DNA from: Pelargonium tetragonum
Lineage: Eukaryota > Streptophyta > Magnoliopsida > Geraniales > Geraniaceae
Reading direction: 5' to 3'
Assembly (NCBI GenBank): GCA_036897445.1
Contig: JAYMTL010000011.1
Span: forward strand, 62,001 to 126,000
DNA: 64,000 nt
The first letter of the stretch is position 1, and each line of letters begins with the position of its first letter. This document shows, piece by piece, positions 60,301 to 64,000 of the stretch. Made by a program: the position numbers and the translations under genes. The notes below the pieces were generated by a model. That model was not told the DNA's origin and searched no databases. It saw only the letters and a program-made list of their open reading frames with translations.

Positions 60301-63300
60301 TTGATAAATTACATTCCCGAGTTTTTAGTTTTACGTGAAAATAAAGAAGAAGCCCGTTGTCTATTTCTAGCGAGCGCCTACTACCTTCAAAAGGGGAATT
60401 CTGCTGAGCTTTCTATTATCTTTAGAAATCCACAGACTTTTAGAACTTGGAATACATAAGTACTTTGAAACTGAGTTATTCATATCACATAAAAACCTTT
60501 TATCAAGTGGATCAAATACGAATTTCTAGCTTCGGAATAGTACTGTTTAGGATTAGGAATCGCCTTAGACTCCCGGTATTGATTGATAAAGGTAGGCGGG
60601 GTAACGCATAATTTTTAGATAGTGCTTTCATTTTGTTCTGCTCTGCCTTTTTGACTTTGACCTGAACCTTTGGAATTTTTACTGAAAAAAGGGTGTTGTA
60701 CTAAGAGTACCCAGTATGAAACCTGGCTTTTTAATAACTAACTGAGGAGTAAGGGGTCAGTGAAAGTCAAAGGGTCCCTTTATTATCGCTTTAAAAGAAA
60801 TAGAGCTCTTTGGACGACAAAGATTACCCAAGAATTTGAAGTTTCTCCTACTAAGGAATGCTTAAAGTGCACTCTTTCCAGGGTTGACACTATACTTGAG
60901 TTAGATCTTGCTATTTCTTTTTCCAAGGCTTTTTTTCGAGAGTTAGTTTATAAAAGGAGAAGCTTCCCTGTATTCGGATTGAAAGCATAGCATATATACA
61001 AAATTCCATTGCCCTAAGGATAAAAACTGCATAGCCATAGTCTTATAAAGAGTAAGAGTAGCTTGCTCTTGTGCATTAAAAATAAAGTAAGAAGAGACTT
61101 TTTCCCAGGATACTAAGAAAACCGATAGAGAATATAGAGACCGGGGAAATAAAGACTTAAAAAGCTTCGCTTGAATTTCTTTTTAGTCATTTTTCCTTGA
61201 CAAAGCTTTGAAAAAAAAAAGTAACTCTAACAAATAAGTATCGATTGTAGAGCTCGGAAATTGAAATAAAAGGGAATACGCTTACCAATAAAATTTGATC
61301 CTCTCGATTTTGTCTGACTTCTTTATGCGGGACCTTAGCACCGTTTCCTTTCTACAGTTTTGCAAGCCCTGCGCTTAATAAGGGTCCTTTATTTTAGACT
61401 TTTTAGTGTTCAGGAAGTTCTATTTTATTTAAATGACTCTAATTTCAGGGATCTTAGAAAGTGAGGAGAGAACTCTTTAGAATCGTACACACTCCCTCTT
61501 GACCTTGACTAGGACTTCTTTATTGGGGGCTCAAGAACCCGCGGAGAGTCTTTTACTTTTTGTAAACGAAGCACCGCAAGGATGTCTCAAAAAGCATCTC
61601 AATAGGATTTACCGGTCCAGGGGAAAATGCCCGGGCCCCGTTAGAGAATAAAAATTTCGGGATTTTTACCCAGAGATTTTACAAAACAAAGGGGCACATG
61701 GAACTGAACTTATGTACTTTTTTCTTCTTTAACCAAAATGACCTGGGTACCTAAAAATCCTTTTTGATGTTGCATTTATAGACAATTTGTATTAAAAGCT
61801 TTCTTAAAAAGGAAGAGTGGAAAGACACAGGCATAGGACTTTATCTTGAAATCAACTTCATTTCCTGTAATTCCGAATGAAATAGGCCAAACAAAGAAAG
61901 AAGTACTTTGATATCAACATGAAGGATTTTCTAGCATTTCTACTTAATCGATTTCCTGAAACCATTTTCCTTTAGTTAGGTGTCAAAAAAATACAGCTTA
62001 GATCTTTAGAGTTTTTACAAGACTGCGGGATTTATAATGGAGCTTCGCAAGTAACCCAAGAATTTAACTTATACTCAGGAGAACCTTCAAGGATTTTTAT
62101 TTGAAAATAACTAAAAACTTCCCCCTCAAGGGCGAATATAATATAAATAGACAAGGACAAAAAAGATTAAGCCCGATGCAAAACTCCCCACGCTACTCTA
62201 TAAAAATTCCCAAAAGTTCTTTTTATACTTTTATACTAAGAGCTTCGGCCTTTTTGAACTGGGGTCACTTCACAAAAAATTCATATACAAATTGACTAAG
62301 CGAGCATTATAAAATAAATGAAATAAAGGCCCGGGATTGCTTTTCTTAGAAAACTTTTTGAAATAAACTTCTAGTTTTGGTGTGCGAAAACCTAAGTCAA
62401 TTTTGTAAATGAAGAATCGTAGTCAGGGAGTCTTAACCCGTGTTCTAGGTTATGAAAAGTTATAGCTTTTTGGAGTTTCGGTACCACTTTTTAATGAAAG
62501 AGCTTGAAAGAAAGGGAAGATTCTTTGGCTAACTTTTACTCCTTTTCTACTTTAGCATTTCTGCAACCCTAAAAGAGAAGCGTAGCAACTTACCTGAGCG
62601 AGGGGATATTTTAAGATAACACCCAGGACAATCCTTAGTCAAAAAATACCTAGAATAAACTTTATAAGGAATAGGTTTTGCTCTGGTTGCAGGTAGGCTC
62701 CTATATAGAACATTCATACCTTATAACCACAAAACCCTTAGTTGAGAACTATAACCCGGGCAGAGGTTATAACTAAAAGGTACCCCGGTAATAAGAAAGG
62801 CTTAGAATATTTTCTAATTTTAAAAGGGCAAAAGGGGAAGGCCTTTATCCTCAATGTCAAGAGACTGCGTCTTTTAGGGGTTGTTTATATATACTGGGTA
62901 AGGCGCACTTGACTCCCACCAAGAATCATCTTGAAATGGGATACTGGAATATAAAACCTAAAAGACTCTCCGCGTAAGTGTAGCAAAGCTTGCCAAGTCT
63001 ATTTCTGAATTTCATTCCTTTTTTACTAGACCCCCCCCTGTAATTATAATAAAAAAGTACCCACGTACTCATATTGAGGAAAAGCTTAAAATTTCAGATA
63101 AAAGGGAAATTCTTAGTATTGAGGGGCTTGACGGGCACTCCTATATTCCTATATAAAGAGAAAAGGTTCCGGAAAAAAAAATCCCGCTTAGTTTTGTTAC
63201 AAGGGGGTCGATAGGATATTTTAAGGATAAAATTCCTTGGTCGAGGGGTTTTAACCACAGGAGTACTTTTAATTTCTCAACTAATCCAAGATTTTGACAT

Positions 63301-64000
63301 AGTTTGAACACTATCCAATAAAATTTATGCGGGATTTAACCAAGGCTGAGGAAAGAAAAGTAAACAACTTATACCCTACTCTATAAAAGCTTTAGAAAGA
63401 TAATTGAGTTACGGGCTGCTTAACCGAAGAAAAAGACATGTCCGTATAATTCTTAAACAGTGCAAGGAAAGCTTAATCACAAAAATTTCCGTTGAAGTAG
63501 CTCTAGGATACCCGATAGATTTTAGGTAACTACTTACCCATTTATTTTCACTCTAAGTCAAAAGCTTCTGAATTGGTTTAATACAACCGGCATTCAAACC
63601 AACTACTTAGCAGGCAACCCAGTCTCTATTAACTTTAAGAATAAATGTCAACTCACACTGCCCTTAAGCTCTACTCCAGGTGGGTTTTGTCTATAAACTC
63701 AGGAAGTTCTAGGATATTTGTTGTGTATTATAAGAGCTGGGCCTATTAAATTTATCTTATAGTAGAACCCCCTCGTCCATTTTAAGCCCGATAAGACTTT
63801 GATTGCGGATAGGTTTTAGCCACTTTATCATTAGCCAGAACTCTCGTATTCTACTAAAAACTTATTAAATTCAAGAAGCTAATATGGTATATTTACTTCG
63901 CAAATCTCTATAAAAAACCAAGGGTACTAACTAAAGATTTTATTAATTAAAAACACTAAATGGATCTTTTTCTAAAGAAAAGGTTTGAGCTAACGCTATA
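54316..64000. other. Noncoding stretch, no gene seen
   Basis: Nearly 10 kb without a gene, RNA or family repeat that I could recognise. The word TTAATTAAGG occurs at 59486-59495, and an 8-base tandem duplication of TCCTATAT at 63139-63154. Base skew is mild. All open frames are under 80 codons and lack known motifs. Confidence 0.6.

Noticed and set aside
1-64000. CRISPR arrays, insertion sequences, LTR elements and rRNA fragments
   Set aside because: Looked for regular repeats with spacers, terminal repeats with target duplications, and conserved rRNA words. None was seen.

Overview
This 64 kb window is AT-rich (roughly 35-38% GC, judged from sampled lines) and appears to contain no protein-coding gene. 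The longest open frame in any of the six frames is 94 codons. That is no longer than chance would give at this composition. No frame matched a mitochondrial, plastid, bacterial or transposon protein that I recognise. I also saw no rRNA segment, group II intron domain V, CRISPR array or insertion sequence. All calls were made by eye and from memory, without alignment software.

The best clue to origin is a set of decayed tRNA genes. On the minus strand near 22.17 kb is a clear remnant of a chloroplast-type elongator trnM-CAU. Near 21.73 kb is the 5' half of a gene resembling plant mitochondrial trnK-UUU, and near 23.42 kb is a perfect T arm from a third tRNA. Plus-strand remnants with correct or near-correct tRNA geometry lie near 7.83, 37.45 and 54.28 kb, with a weaker one near 31.15 kb. 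Plastid-type trnM beside native-type trnK suggests land-plant mitochondrial DNA, probably an expanded gene-empty stretch or chromosome. Mitochondrial DNA transferred to the nucleus cannot be excluded. I do not name a species.

The main structure is an old, diverged dispersed repeat family with strong strand asymmetry. In one orientation G outnumbers C about 2.5 to 1. This orientation fills about 31.5-41.0 kb, where repeated modules recur, and appears again at 8.1-9.0 and 20.4-21.0 kb. In the other orientation, C-rich on the plus strand, it makes blocks at 3.1-4.15 and 41.3-42.2 kb and probably 18.27-20.4 kb. Shared modules were found between the inverted blocks (for example 3139-3157 with 33291-33309, and 41480-41527 with 33118-33170 and 20474-20520), so the skew blocks are related in ancestry.

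Layout: 1-3.1 kb plain noncoding; 3.1-4.15 C-rich inverted block; 4.15-8.1 noncoding with a tRNA remnant; 8.1-9.0 G-rich copy; 9-18.27 mostly featureless, with an inverted pair of 18-mers at 12.1-12.4; 18.27-20.4 C-rich block; 20.4-21.0 G-rich fragment; 21.69-23.43 tRNA graveyard; 23.5-31.5 featureless; 31.5-41.0 G-rich array; 41.3-42.2 C-rich inverted block; 42.2-64 almost featureless. Across the window there are many perfect two-copy duplications of 8-12 bp and two over-represented short words (GTTCAAGTC and TTAATTAAGG). No new functional system was found. The interest lies in how gene-empty organelle DNA has grown and decayed.
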